Below, in pieces: positions 43,807 to 52,840 of a DNA stretch of 64,000 nucleotides. Location of the stretch: the NCBI RefSeq assembly GCF_000744785.1, contig NZ_JQMO01000002.1, positions 310,001 to 374,000 on the forward strand, read 5' to 3'. This DNA comes from Kitasatospora azatica KCTC 9699. GTDB taxonomy: Bacteria; Actinomycetota; Actinomycetes; Streptomycetales; Streptomycetaceae. Position numbers and translations under genes: made by a program. The notes below the pieces were generated by a model, which worked only from the letters and a program-made list of their open reading frames with translations, had not been told where the DNA came from and did not search any database. Positions within the stretch are counted from its first letter, which is position 1, and every line of letters starts with the position of its first letter.

Positions 43807-44973
43807 CTTCGGCGCGCCAGGGTGAACTGTCCCGGTTTGCCTGACGAGCTCGGTGTGGTGGCTGTATCCGATGGGGTGTGAGATACGCGGATGGGGGCGG
43901 GCTGACCGCTTCAGGACGGCTGCGCCGGGAGACGGTGCGGATGCAGGCGGCCGAGCTGTTCGAGCAGGAGGTCAAGCCGGCGGAGGTGGCCCGGCGCCTG
44001 CGGGTGAGTGGGAAGTCGGCTTACCAGTGGCACCAGTTGTGGCGCGAGGGCGGGGTCGAGGCGCTGGCATCACGTGGCCCGGGTGGGTCGCGGTGCCGCC
44101 TGTCCCCGCGCTGCCTGGAGAAGCTCGCCGGGTATCTGGACCAGGGCCCGGCCGCGCACGGCTGGGTGGAGGACCAGGTGTGGACGGCAGCGCGGGTGGC
44201 CACGCTGATCGGGCAAAAGTTCCACGTCTCGTACAGCGTCTCGGGCGCTACACGGCTGATGCACAGACTTGGCTTCACTCCGCAGATGCCCGCTAGGCGG
44301 GCTGCGGAACGTGACGAGCAGGCCGTCACCGCGTGGACGGAGGTGACCTGGGCGGAGGTAAAAGAGCCCGGGCGGACTGCGATGGGTGGGTCTGCTTCGA
44401 AGACGAGGCCGGCTTCACGCGCAGGCCGCCCCGTGGACGTACCTGGGGACGGCGGGGCATCACCCCGGTCGTGAAGGTCTCCGGCAGCCGCTCCGGACGT
44501 GTCTCGGTCGCTGGGCTGATCGCCGTGCGGCCAGGCTCCCGGACCAGGCTGTCCCACCGCATCCGGCGGCACACCGGTCGCAAGGGCGAGCGGCGGAGCC
44601 TCTCCGAGCGCGACTACATCGGCCTGATCGACGGCATCCACCATCTGGTGAAGGCGCCGATCGTGCTGGTCTGGGATCGGCTGAACACCCATGTCTCCCA
44701 CGTGATGCGCGAGTTGGTCGCCGCCAGGAACTGGCTGACCGTATACATCCTGCCCGCCTACGCGCCGGACCTGAACCCCGTGGAGTGGCTCTGGGCGCAC
44801 GTCAAGCACAGCCTGGCCAACCTCTCCTCGGTCGCCGTCGACCGTCTCGAAGCCCTCGTCCGCAACCGGCTCAAACGGCTCCAGTACCGCCCCGACATCC
44901 TCGACGGCTTCCTCGCCGGGACCGGCCTCTCCCTGGACCTGCCACCACCATCACCCTGAAACGCCGAAGTCAG
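43803..44973 (+). mobile_element. IS630-family insertion sequence
   Basis: The inverted ends CTGACTTCGGCG (43803-43814) and CGCCGAAGTCAG (44962-44973) are perfect over 12 bp and are flanked by TA on both sides (43801-43802, 44974-44975), the target duplication of this family. Length 1171 bp, one transposase in two overlapping frames. It appears complete, so it may be active. Confidence 0.88.
43878..44959 (+). CDS. IS630 transposase, two frames joined by -1 slippage
   Basis: Frame A (GTG 43878 onward) holds the helix-turn-helix (VKPAEVARRLRVSGKSAYQWHQLWREGG, quoted in part) and the winged region. Frame B holds the DDE catalytic domain: CFEDEAG (first Asp), VWDRLNTH (second Asp) and LPAYAPDLNPVEWLWAHVK (Glu). 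The switch is at AAAA 44360-44363, in GAGGTAAAAGAG with a GGAGG just before it, a plausible programmed -1 site; reading back one base joins VK to RARADCDGWVCFEDEAG. Ends TGA 44957-44959, 14 bp from the right end. If slippage does not occur the IS is inactive. Confidence 0.85.
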
Positions 44974-44975
44974 TA

Positions 44976-46374
44976 CTGGCCCCACCCCGCTGGCGGCCAT
45001 GGGATTCGCGGGCGGCGAACGGCCTGATGCTCACTCAAATAGGTGAATTCCGACCAGCAGTCTCGACATCTCTTCGCATGCGGCGCCACCGTGGCAGTGA
45101 AGGAATCTGCGGCGGACTTATCGATCCAGTCCCAGCACCGCAGACGCCCACTCCAGGTTGGCCAATGGGACAACTCCGGCCTCGGACACAAACTCCCACG
45201 CTCTCATCCGGCGACGCCCGGACGCTGACCACGACTGCTGGCCCAACGACATCGCGCGCCGCCGACCGGTGCACTGCGAGGCTTGACTCGGTGGCGGGAC
45301 CGAGCCGACGCCCGGCATCCCCAGCTACTCACCCCACGCTCACGGTTGTGGACAGCATGCCAACCAGCCGCAGAGCGCCGCTCACACTCGTTCGCCTCTT
45401 CTGCACGGCCTGCGGCTCTCTGGCAGCAGCTCCAAGCTCGGGTCCTGGAACCCTCATGTGCGCGAGGGGAGCTCCTCGGCTCTGCGGTGCAGGGCGGCCT
45501 GTGCGGCCAGGACGTCGGGCATGGGCGGCCTCGTCGGTCGTTGGCCGCCCCTCTCCCGTCAACGGCCTGGGCGGTGCCAATGCGACATGCTCCCGCCCCT
45601 GGCCGGCAAGGTCAGCGGTATCGGAAAAGCTGCTGAGGCGAAGACCTTCGCTCTGCCGAGGCGCGCTGCCTGTCACATCGTCAACCAGCAGGTCCCACCC
45701 CAGACGTGCGGCCAGCTGCGGTACAGGTCCATAGCCTCGGGTCTGTCTGCGGGCAGCAGCGAGGACAGAAGCAGCTCGCCAGCCGCCGTGTTGGCCGCAG
45801 CCTTGCGACGCGGCTGGGCAGGTGGCGGACTGGCTGACGGTCAGTCAGGAGAGTCAGCAAAAGGTCAGCAAGTCTCCGAGCGGACCCCGGTATACGCGCG
45901 CAAGCATGAGAATCACCACGCCCATGGAACGTCGGCAGGCGGTCAGGCCGGTCCCGGGCCAGACCCTTCCCAACACCGCCTCGACCGTCATCAGTCCATG
46001 CAGTCACAGCTCACCCCGCCGCCACCCAGGACGGGGTGTTTCGCAGGTCAGCGCGTCCTCCCTTGCGGCCAAAGCGCCACCGTTGGCAACTCCGCCGCAC
46101 ACAGCCGCTCCCCCGCGCACCCCAAGCACCCAACCGGATCTTCCCTCGTCTCCCATCCCAACTCGTGCCTGTACGCCCCCTCTGCTGACTCGGGTGGTTG
46201 AAGTTCCAGGACCACCGCAACGGTCGTTGAAGGTGGCCGCGACAGAAGTCATGCGGTGTCCCGAGCTGGGTGATCAGTCGACCTCCTCCAGACGCGCGAC
46301 GGCGCACTGGTGACCGGGGCAACGCAGCCCGCCACGGTGGGCACCTCATTGAGGCGAGGAGAGGCGAGGCGAAA
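44976..46374. other. 1.4-kb stretch without a convincing gene
   Basis: Codon bias is lost and all six frames are broken. On the leftward strand two short pieces look protein-like: near 45673-45820 (PADRPEAMDLYRSWPHVWGG, then CW) and near 45120-45320 (RMRAWEFVSEAGVVPLANLEWA), continued one frame over by SAADSFTATVAPHAKRCRDC. I do not recognise either and they may be relics of decayed genes. Nothing else is seen. Confidence 0.5.
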
Positions 46375-46417
46375 CTGCGGGGACTTCCCGCGACCACTTG
46401 GCGGGAAGTCTCCGCAG
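46375..46417 (-). terminator. hairpin ending the 11-gene operon
   Basis: CTGCGGGGACTTCCCGC (46375-46391) and GCGGGAAGTCTCCGCAG (46401-46417) form 17-bp arms with a single G-T pair and a 9-base loop, 22 bp after the last stop codon of the leftward operon. No U tract. Confidence 0.7.
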
Positions 46418-46439
46418 TGTCACCGCTGTCGGTGTCGGC

Positions 46440-47723
46440 TCAGAGCAGCTTGTCCTTGGCCTTGTAGTAGGCGCCGCCGAACGGCAGGAACCACGGGGTG
46501 CCGTTGTAGAACGGGACGGGGACCTTCGGGAAACCGAAGCCGCGCAGCGGGTTGGCCTCGGGCTTGCCGTCCATCATCTCGGCGACGGCGCGGCCCATGT
46601 AGGTGGCCATCTGGACGCCGTGGCCGCAGTAACCCATGGAGTAGTACAGGCCGTTGTCTTCACCCGCGTGTGGGATGCGGTCCCAGGAGAAGCCGACCAT
46701 GCCGCCCCACACGTAGTCGATGCGCACCCCTGCCAGCTGCGGGAAGATCTCGGTCATCTCCCGCTTGAGGATGTCTCCGCTCTTGATGTCGGAGGCGGGG
46801 TTGGAGGGGGCGAAACGGGCTCGGCCGCCGAAGGCGAGGCGGTTGTCGGGGGTGAGGCGGACGTAGTGGCCGACGTTCTTGTGGGCGACCAGCAGGCGGC
46901 CGTTGGGGATGAGCTCCTTGGCGCGCGCCTCACCGAGCGGCTCGGTGACGATGATGAAGCTGCCGACGTTGATCAGCCGCTTGCGGAACCAGGGCAGCGA
47001 CTTGTCGGTGTAGGCGTCCGTCGCCGCCATGACCTGCTTGGCACGGATGGTGCCGTGCAGGGTCTCGACCAGGAAGCCACCGCCGGGCAGGCGGGTGAGG
47101 CCGGTGGCCGCGTTGCGCTCGTGGATCTCGGCGCCGGCCCGCTCGGCGGCGTCTGCCAGGCCGCCGACGAACTTGCCCACGTGCAGGCCCGCGCTAAGCG
47201 GGTCGAGCAGGGCGCCGTGGTAGTAGTCCGAGTCGAGCTCCGCCCGCAGTTCGCTCTTGCTCAGGACGATCGTCTCGTGGCCGAAGTTCTCGGCCAGGTC
47301 GCGCTGCTTGGCCCGAAGGCCCTCGAAGTGCTGGGGCTTGCAGACCAGGCCGAGGCGCCCGGAGCGGTTGAAGTCGCAGTCGATCTGCTCCTGCACCGTG
47401 AGGTCCTCGACGACGTCGACCGCCTCGCGGAAGGCGTTGTACAGCTCGAGTGCGCGCTCCTGGCCGTAGCGCTTGCGCGCGTCGGCGGGGCTGATGGTGA
47501 TGCCCTGGGTGCACATGCTGCCGTTGCGCCCGGAGGCGCCCGAGCCGACCTTGTCCTTTTCCAGGAGGACGACCCTGGCCCCCTTGCGGGCGGTGTGGTA
47601 GGCGGTGGACAGGCCGGTGAGGCCGCCGCCGATCACCACCACCTCCGCCTCCTCGGGCAGTTCCTTTCCGGATCGGTCGGGCAGGGCGGGGGCTGTGTCC
47701 AGCCAGTAGGGGATCTGCTTCAT
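46440..47723 (-). CDS. FAD-dependent amine oxidase, PuuB-like
   Basis: 427 aa. EVVVIGGGLTGLSTAYHTARKG binds FAD; GASGRNGSMCTQG and the C-terminal WGGMVGFSWDRIPH ... GYCGHGVQMATYMGRAVAEMM match the DAO-type oxidases such as gamma-glutamylputrescine oxidase (PuuB). The expected reaction is oxidative deamination of an amine to an aldehyde, which the operon's aldehyde dehydrogenase could take further. ATG 47723 has GAGGA eight bases upstream. It is the last gene of the operon. Confidence 0.82.
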   Translation of the reverse strand: MKQIPYWLDTAPALPDRSGKELPEEAEVVVIGGGLTGLSTAYHTARKGARVVLLEKDKVGSGASGRNGSMCTQGITISPADARKRYGQERALELYNAFREAVDVVEDLTVQEQIDCDFNRSGRLGLVCKPQHFEGLRAKQRDLAENFGHETIVLSKSELRAELDSDYYHGALLDPLSAGLHVGKFVGGLADAAERAGAEIHERNAATGLTRLPGGGFLVETLHGTIRAKQVMAATDAYTDKSLPWFRKRLINVGSFIIVTEPLGEARAKELIPNGRLLVAHKNVGHYVRLTPDNRLAFGGRARFAPSNPASDIKSGDILKREMTEIFPQLAGVRIDYVWGGMVGFSWDRIPHAGEDNGLYYSMGYCGHGVQMATYMGRAVAEMMDGKPEANPLRGFGFPKVPVPFYNGTPWFLPFGGAYYKAKDKLL

Positions 47724-47772
47724 GGCGTGCGTCCTCTGTGTTGTCTGTCCGGTGTCGCCGTCTCGAGGTCGG

Positions 47773-48444
47773 TCAGCAGCCGAGGAGCTTCGGCAGGCCC
47801 GACAGGTCGGGCAGCTCGTCGTACGGCTGGTAGTCGGCGCTGCCGGGGCGGCCGTAGCGGTTGATCCACACCCGGCGCTTCAGGCCGAGGTCGCGGGTCG
47901 GGATGTGGTCGTACTCCCAGCCCTGGGCGGTGTGGATGACCTGGGACGGCTCGACACCCATGGTCCGGAAGGCGTGCTTGAAGGTCTGCCGGTCCGGCTT
48001 GTAGGCGCCGGCCTGCTGGGCGGTGATGACGTAGTCGAACTCGACGCCGATGTTCTCGACGTTGCGCGCGATCAGGTTGTCGTCGCTGTTGGAGATGATG
48101 GCGATCTCGTACTTGGTCTTCAGCGCGCGCAGGGCCTCCGGGACCTCCGGGAAGGGGCCGAAGGTGGGGACGGCGTCGACGAGGGCCTCGCCGTCGGACT
48201 CGCGGTACTCCAGGCCGTGCAGGCGCATGGCGTTGCGCAGGCTGGAGGGCAGGATCTCGTGGTAGGGGCGGTAGGCCTCCAGGACGGCCTGGAAGCGCAT
48301 GACGCGGAAGTCGTCGAGGAATTCGTCGACGTCCAGGTTGTCCAGGTCCAGCCGACCGGAGTCGCCGAGGATCTTCAGGGTGGTGGGGCCGAGTTGGAAG
48401 TCGACCAGGGTTCCGTAGGCGTCGAAAGTGACAATCTCTCGCAT
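47773..48444 (-). CDS. HAD hydrolase, haloacid-dehalogenase type II-like
   Basis: 223 aa. Nucleophile Asp8 in FDAYGTLVDF, ISNSDD (motif II), GAYKPD (motif III Lys) and a C-terminal GWEYDHIPTRDLG acidic motif fit 2-haloacid dehalogenases of the HAD superfamily. Many such proteins act on phosphorylated or unknown substrates rather than halides, so dehalogenation is unproven. ATG 48444 has GAGG nine bases upstream. It sits between the oxidase and the aldo/keto reductase in the operon. Confidence 0.8.
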   Translation of the reverse strand: MREIVTFDAYGTLVDFQLGPTTLKILGDSGRLDLDNLDVDEFLDDFRVMRFQAVLEAYRPYHEILPSSLRNAMRLHGLEYRESDGEALVDAVPTFGPFPEVPEALRALKTKYEIAIISNSDDNLIARNVENIGVEFDYVITAQQAGAYKPDRQTFKHAFRTMGVEPSQVIHTAQGWEYDHIPTRDLGLKRRVWINRYGRPGSADYQPYDELPDLSGLPKLLGC

Positions 48445-48490
48445 GGTGTTCAACCTCGATCTCGCGTGTTTCCGCAGGGAGTGGGGGGCT

Positions 48491-49501
48491 TCAGACGACG
48501 CGTTCGCCGGGGGCGACGATCGCGTCCAGTGCGGCCAGGTCAGCCGGGCTCGGGATCCAGTCGGCCGCCGCCGCGTTGGCGGTGACCTGATGGGGGGTCA
48601 TGGCGCCGCAGATGACGGAGCCGACGGCGGGCAGGGCCGCCAGTGCGCCCACGGCGACCTGGAGAACGGAGAGTCCTCGTTCGGCGCCGTACGCGGTGAG
48701 CGCCTCGACCCGGTCGAGGGCCGCGTCGGTGAGCCAGCCCTGCCGCCAGGACAGGCGGCTGCCGGGCGGGGGTGCCTCGCCTCGCCGGTACTTGCCGCTG
48801 AGCAGGCCGTTGGCCAGCGGGTAGTACGGCAGCAGGCCGACGCCGCGACTCAGGCAGGCCGGGATCAGATCGTGCTCCACGCTGCGGTCCAGCAGGTGGT
48901 AGCGGGCCTGGGTGGACACGAAGGCGTCGGTGAGGTGCTCGGCAGGCAGGTTGGAGCAGCCGATGTACCGGATCTTGCCCTCGGCCACCAGCTCCCGGAG
49001 CGCGGCCACCGTCTCCTCCAACGGGGTGACGCCGTCCGGCTCGTGGTACTGGTACAGGTCGATCCGATCGGTGCCCAGACGGCGCAGCGACGCCTCGACG
49101 GCGTACCGGATGTAGCGGCGGGCGCCGCGCGGGCCGTGGTGTTCGGCCTCCTCGTCCATCTCCATGCCGAACTTGGTGGCCAGGACCACCTGGTCGCGGT
49201 GTCCCTTGAGGGCAGCGCCGAGGAGGCGTTCACCGTCTCCTCGCCCGCTGCCGGACCCGCCGAACCCGCCGAACCCGCCGGTCGAGCCGGACCCACCGAA
49301 CCCGCCGAACCCGCCGGTCGAGCCGGACCCGCCAGACCCGCCGTACATGTCGGCCGTGTCGAACAGGGTGATCCCCGCGTCCAGGGCCGCGTGGACGACG
49401 GCCTTCGTCCCCGCCTCGTCGAGGCGGGAGCCGAAGTTGTTGCCGCCGACCCCGACCACCGAGATGGTCGGGCCGCGTTCGCCCAGGGTGCGGTATCTCA
49501 T
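48491..49501 (-). CDS. aldo/keto reductase with Gly/Ser-rich insertion
   Basis: 336 aa. AKR catalytic Asp and Tyr in TLFDTADMYGG, Lys in LATKFGM, and His in YQYHEPD are present; NADPH-binding loop near GSVICGAMTPHQV. Between residues 54 and 89, where other family members have a few residues before ERLLGAAL, there is a 36-residue GGSGSTGGFGGFGG-type repeat insert (36-bp DNA units). The insert lies next to the active-site loop and may be a recent expansion. ATG 49501 has GGAG seven bases upstream and overlaps the dehydrogenase stop. Confidence 0.85.
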   Translation of the reverse strand: MRYRTLGERGPTISVVGVGGNNFGSRLDEAGTKAVVHAALDAGITLFDTADMYGGSGGSGSTGGFGGFGGSGSTGGFGGFGGSGSGRGDGERLLGAALKGHRDQVVLATKFGMEMDEEAEHHGPRGARRYIRYAVEASLRRLGTDRIDLYQYHEPDGVTPLEETVAALRELVAEGKIRYIGCSNLPAEHLTDAFVSTQARYHLLDRSVEHDLIPACLSRGVGLLPYYPLANGLLSGKYRRGEAPPPGSRLSWRQGWLTDAALDRVEALTAYGAERGLSVLQVAVGALAALPAVGSVICGAMTPHQVTANAAAADWIPSPADLAALDAIVAPGERVV

Positions 49502-50958
49502 GACCGGTCTCCGAAACCGATGCAGACGTTCTTGGTCTGCGTGTAGCTGGCCAGGGCTTCGAGGCCCTTCTCCCGGCCCCAGCCGCTGTGCTTGTAACCG
49601 CCGAAGGGGAGTTCGACGCCGGTGCCGACACCGGTGGCGTTGACGTAGACCTGGCCGGCCCGGATGCCCTCGGCCAAGCGCATCGCCTTGTCGATGTCGC
49701 GGGTCCAGATGTACGAGGCCAGGCCGTACGGGCTGTCGTTGGCGATCGCCAGTGCCTCGTCCGCGTCGTCGAACTCGATGACGGTGACGACCGGGCCGAA
49801 GATCTCCTCCCGGGCGCAGCGGGCCTCGTTGGTGAGTCCGGTCAGGACGGTCGGCTCGACGTAGTAGCCGTCGGCCAGCTGAGGGTTCGAGGGAGCGCCT
49901 CCCCCGGCCAGGGCCACCGCGCCCTCCGCCCTCGCCAAGTCCAGGTAGCCCAGCACCCGGTCGCGCTGCCGGGCGGCGACCAGCGGGCCGATGTCCGGGT
50001 CGGTGAGGCCCGGGCCGATGCGGAGTGAGGCCGCGTACGAGACCAGCTTGTCGAGGAACTCCTCGGCGCCGCGCTGGAGCAGCAGCCGGGTGCCGGCCGA
50101 GCAGGTCTGGCCGGCGTTGCCGAAGGCCGAGGCCGCGACGGCGGTCAGCGCCAGGTCGAAGTCCGCGTCGGCGAAGACGACGACGGGTGACTTGCCACCC
50201 AGCTCCGTGACGGACGGCACGACGTTGGCGGCGGCGGCCTGTGCGACCTTGATGCCGGTGGGCACCGAGCCGGTGAAGGTGACCTGGTCGATGTCCGGGT
50301 GGCCGGCGAGGGCCGCGCCGGTCTCGCCGTCACCCGGGACCACGTTCAGGACTCCCGGTGGAAGACCGCACTCCAGGGCGATCCGGCCGATCTCCAGCGG
50401 GGTCAGCGGCGCTTCGGGCGACGGTTTGAGCACCACCGTGCAGCCCGCGGCCAGTGCCGGCGCGGAGCCCCGCGCGGTGTTCTGGAGCGGGTAGTTGAAC
50501 GGGATGATCTGCCCGGAGACGCCGATCGGCTCGCGAACGGTGTAGTCGATCAGGCCGGGGCCGAGAGGGACCGTCGTGCCGCCGAGCTTGTCGGCGACGC
50601 CCGCGTAGAACTCGAAGTACCGGGCGGCCGCCTCGACATCCGCCTTGGCCTGCCTGAGCGGCTTGCCCACGTCCTGGCTCTCCAGACGGGCCAGCCGTTC
50701 GCCCTGGTAGCGGATGGCCTCGGCGATCCGGTACAGGATCCGGCCCCGGTCGGCGGCGCGCATCCGGGCCCACTCGGGCGCGGTGAACGCCGCGCGTGCG
50801 GCGGCCACCGCCTGGTCCACGTCTGCCTTGCCCGCCAGCGCCACCTGGGCGAGGGCCGTCCCGTCGGAGGGGTCGAGAACGGTGAAGGAGCGTCCGTCGG
50901 CGGCCGGTACCTGCTTGCCGTCGATCAGCAGCTCGGTCAGTTGGAGTTCGCCGCTCAT
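49498..50958 (-). CDS. aldehyde dehydrogenase
   Basis: 486 aa. All catalytic landmarks are present: Asn in GQIIPFNYPLQN, Glu in VTELGGKSPVVVF, Cys in GNAGQTCSAGTR and the C-terminal ELPFGGYKHSGWGREKG. Oxidises an aldehyde to the acid with NAD(P). ATG 50958 overlaps the M14 gene stop by four bases. In this operon it would take the aldehyde produced by one of the two flavin oxidases. Confidence 0.88.
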   Translation of the reverse strand: MSGELQLTELLIDGKQVPAADGRSFTVLDPSDGTALAQVALAGKADVDQAVAAARAAFTAPEWARMRAADRGRILYRIAEAIRYQGERLARLESQDVGKPLRQAKADVEAAARYFEFYAGVADKLGGTTVPLGPGLIDYTVREPIGVSGQIIPFNYPLQNTARGSAPALAAGCTVVLKPSPEAPLTPLEIGRIALECGLPPGVLNVVPGDGETGAALAGHPDIDQVTFTGSVPTGIKVAQAAAANVVPSVTELGGKSPVVVFADADFDLALTAVAASAFGNAGQTCSAGTRLLLQRGAEEFLDKLVSYAASLRIGPGLTDPDIGPLVAARQRDRVLGYLDLARAEGAVALAGGGAPSNPQLADGYYVEPTVLTGLTNEARCAREEIFGPVVTVIEFDDADEALAIANDSPYGLASYIWTRDIDKAMRLAEGIRAGQVYVNATGVGTGVELPFGGYKHSGWGREKGLEALASYTQTKNVCIGFGDRS

Positions 50959-51908
50959 GGCCGGATCTCCCCCAGCACCTCGCCGAAGATGACGACTTCG
51001 TCGCCCGGACGGACGGTACGGATCCGGCGCACCCAGAGCACGATGCCTTCCTGCGGGGCGCGGACCTCCTCCATCGTGTTGCCGTAGTGGTCGACGATGG
51101 TGGCGATCAGGTCGCCTTCCTTGCAGGTCTCCCCCGGCTCGGCGCGGGCGACGAAGAAGCCGCCGGCAGCGGAGCGGGCGAACGTGCCCGAGACGGCCGT
51201 GTAGGTGTCCCGCAACTGCGCCTCGCCGTCGGTCATCCCGAGTCGGCGCAGGATGTTGCGGATCGAGTCCATGTGCCGCTCGACGTTGGCCTCGCGGTAG
51301 GTGGCGCCGCCGACTTCGATGGTGATGGCGGGCTTGCCGGCCGCGAGGGCGGGGTGGCGGACCGTGCCGCCCCACTTGCCGCCCTTCCAGACCAATTCGT
51401 GCCCGGCGGCGAGGGCGAGGTCCGTCGCCAGTTCCTCGTAGCCGCCCTGGAGGATGACGAGCGGGGCGATCTCCCCGTACGCGCCTCCGGTGTGCAGGTC
51501 GACCAGGGCGTCGATGGCGGGGACGACCTGCTCGACGAAGGTCGCGGCCAGGCGCTGCGAGTACGAGCCCTCCGCGTCACCCGGGAAGATGCGGTTGAGG
51601 TTGAGGTGGTCGATGCTGCCGGCGCGGGAGGCCGCCTCGAAGGCGGGGGTGTTCATGCAGGGGATGCCGACGAGGGTGCCGCGAAGGGTGGTCGGGTCGA
51701 TCTCGGCGAGGACGCGCCGGATGGCCTCCTGGCCGTCGTACTCGTCGCCGTGCACGCCGGCGTCCACGCACAGGACGGGGCCGTCCTGGGTGCCGTTGAC
51801 GACGATCAACGGAATGCCGAGCTCCACGCCGTAGCTGCTGGTGCCGACCGGGATGAGGCCCTGTGCGCGCTCACCGGGGGCCACGGACAGCGGACCGATG
51901 GAGTACAT
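50955..51908 (-). CDS. M14-type deacylase A (succinylglutamate desuccinylase/aspartoacylase-like)
   Basis: 317 aa. Zinc ligands His and Glu in AGVHGDEYDGQEA and His in VDLHTGGAYGE, with Glu in ITIEVGG, are those of N-acyl-amino-acid deacylases (DoeB, aspartoacylase). A C-terminal beta module (VRAPQEGIVLWV) is common in the bacterial DoeB-like group. It should hydrolyse an N-acyl amino acid or diamine. ATG 51908 has AAGGA five bases upstream. A second paralogue sits upstream in the same operon. Confidence 0.83.
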   Translation of the reverse strand: MYSIGPLSVAPGERAQGLIPVGTSSYGVELGIPLIVVNGTQDGPVLCVDAGVHGDEYDGQEAIRRVLAEIDPTTLRGTLVGIPCMNTPAFEAASRAGSIDHLNLNRIFPGDAEGSYSQRLAATFVEQVVPAIDALVDLHTGGAYGEIAPLVILQGGYEELATDLALAAGHELVWKGGKWGGTVRHPALAAGKPAITIEVGGATYREANVERHMDSIRNILRRLGMTDGEAQLRDTYTAVSGTFARSAAGGFFVARAEPGETCKEGDLIATIVDHYGNTMEEVRAPQEGIVLWVRRIRTVRPGDEVVIFGEVLGEIRP

Positions 51909-51970
51909 GTCGTTCCTTTCCAAAACGTGCGTCGTGCGTCAAAGGCGGGCGGAAAGTGCGGGTGCTGTGG

Positions 51971-52840
51971 TCATGACGCGGTCTCACCTCCCGCGGCGAG
52001 GCCCACACCGGGCTCGGTCGGCAGGAGGACGTCCTGCTGGCCGGAGCCGCTGAGCCTGCGCACCACACCGACCAGGGCGAGGGCCACGACGGCGACCGCG
52101 ATGAGGATCGCGCTGACGGCCGTCACCGACGGGTCGACGTCGTACTGGAGGACGTTGTACACCTGGACCGGCAGGGTCACCGTGTTCACGGAGGACAGGA
52201 ACTGCGCGATGAAGAACTCGTCGAAGCTGGTGATGAAGGAGAAGATCGCGGCGGCGACCAGTCCGGGCATGGCCAGCGGGAGGGTGATGCGCCGGGCGAC
52301 GGTGAGGCGGCTCGCGCCCATGCTGGCGGCCGCGTCCTCCAGCCGTTCGTCGATGCCCTTCAGCGTGGCCATGAGGATCATCACGGCGATCGGTGAGGCC
52401 AGCACGGTGTGGCCGAGGGCGAGGGCGATCGGGCTGCCGAGCATCGCTGCCGGTTCGAACAGCAGGAACAGGCCGAGGGCGATGACGACTTGGGGGATCA
52501 CCAGCGGGGCCAGGACCAGACCGTAGACCGCTGAGCGCAGCGGCAGGTCGCTGCGGACCAGGGCCGTGGCCGCCGTCATGCCCAGGGTGAGGGAGAAGAC
52601 GGTGGTCAGGCAGGCCACCAGGGCGCTGAGCGACAGCGCGCCCGGCCACTTGCTGCCGTCGGTGAACAGCACCTTGTACCAGTCGAGCGTCCAGGAGCTG
52701 GGTGGGAAGGAGCCGAAGGCGTCCTTGCCGAAGGAGGTGACGACGATGACGACGATCGGCAGCACCAGGAACAGCAGGATCAGCGAGGACAGGACGGCCA
52801 GCGTGATGCGTCCGGTCAGGGTGGAGCGGAGCTCGATCAT
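51971..52840 (-). CDS. ABC permease, PotC-like
   Basis: 289 aa, six membrane helices. The EAA loop AAASMGASRLTVARRITLPLAMPGLVA is typical of spermidine/putrescine-type permeases. The C-terminal tail is cytoplasmic. ATG 52840 overlaps the first permease by four bases. It forms the channel with the PotB-like partner. Confidence 0.87.
   Translation of the reverse strand: MIELRSTLTGRITLAVLSSLILLFLVLPIVVIVVTSFGKDAFGSFPPSSWTLDWYKVLFTDGSKWPGALSLSALVACLTTVFSLTLGMTAATALVRSDLPLRSAVYGLVLAPLVIPQVVIALGLFLLFEPAAMLGSPIALALGHTVLASPIAVMILMATLKGIDERLEDAAASMGASRLTVARRITLPLAMPGLVAAAIFSFITSFDEFFIAQFLSSVNTVTLPVQVYNVLQYDVDPSVTAVSAILIAVAVVALALVGVVRRLSGSGQQDVLLPTEPGVGLAAGGETAS

Noticed and set aside
45458..46201. 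247-codon rightward frame in the empty region
   Set aside because: Low-complexity, no ribosome site, no motifs, abnormal codon bias.
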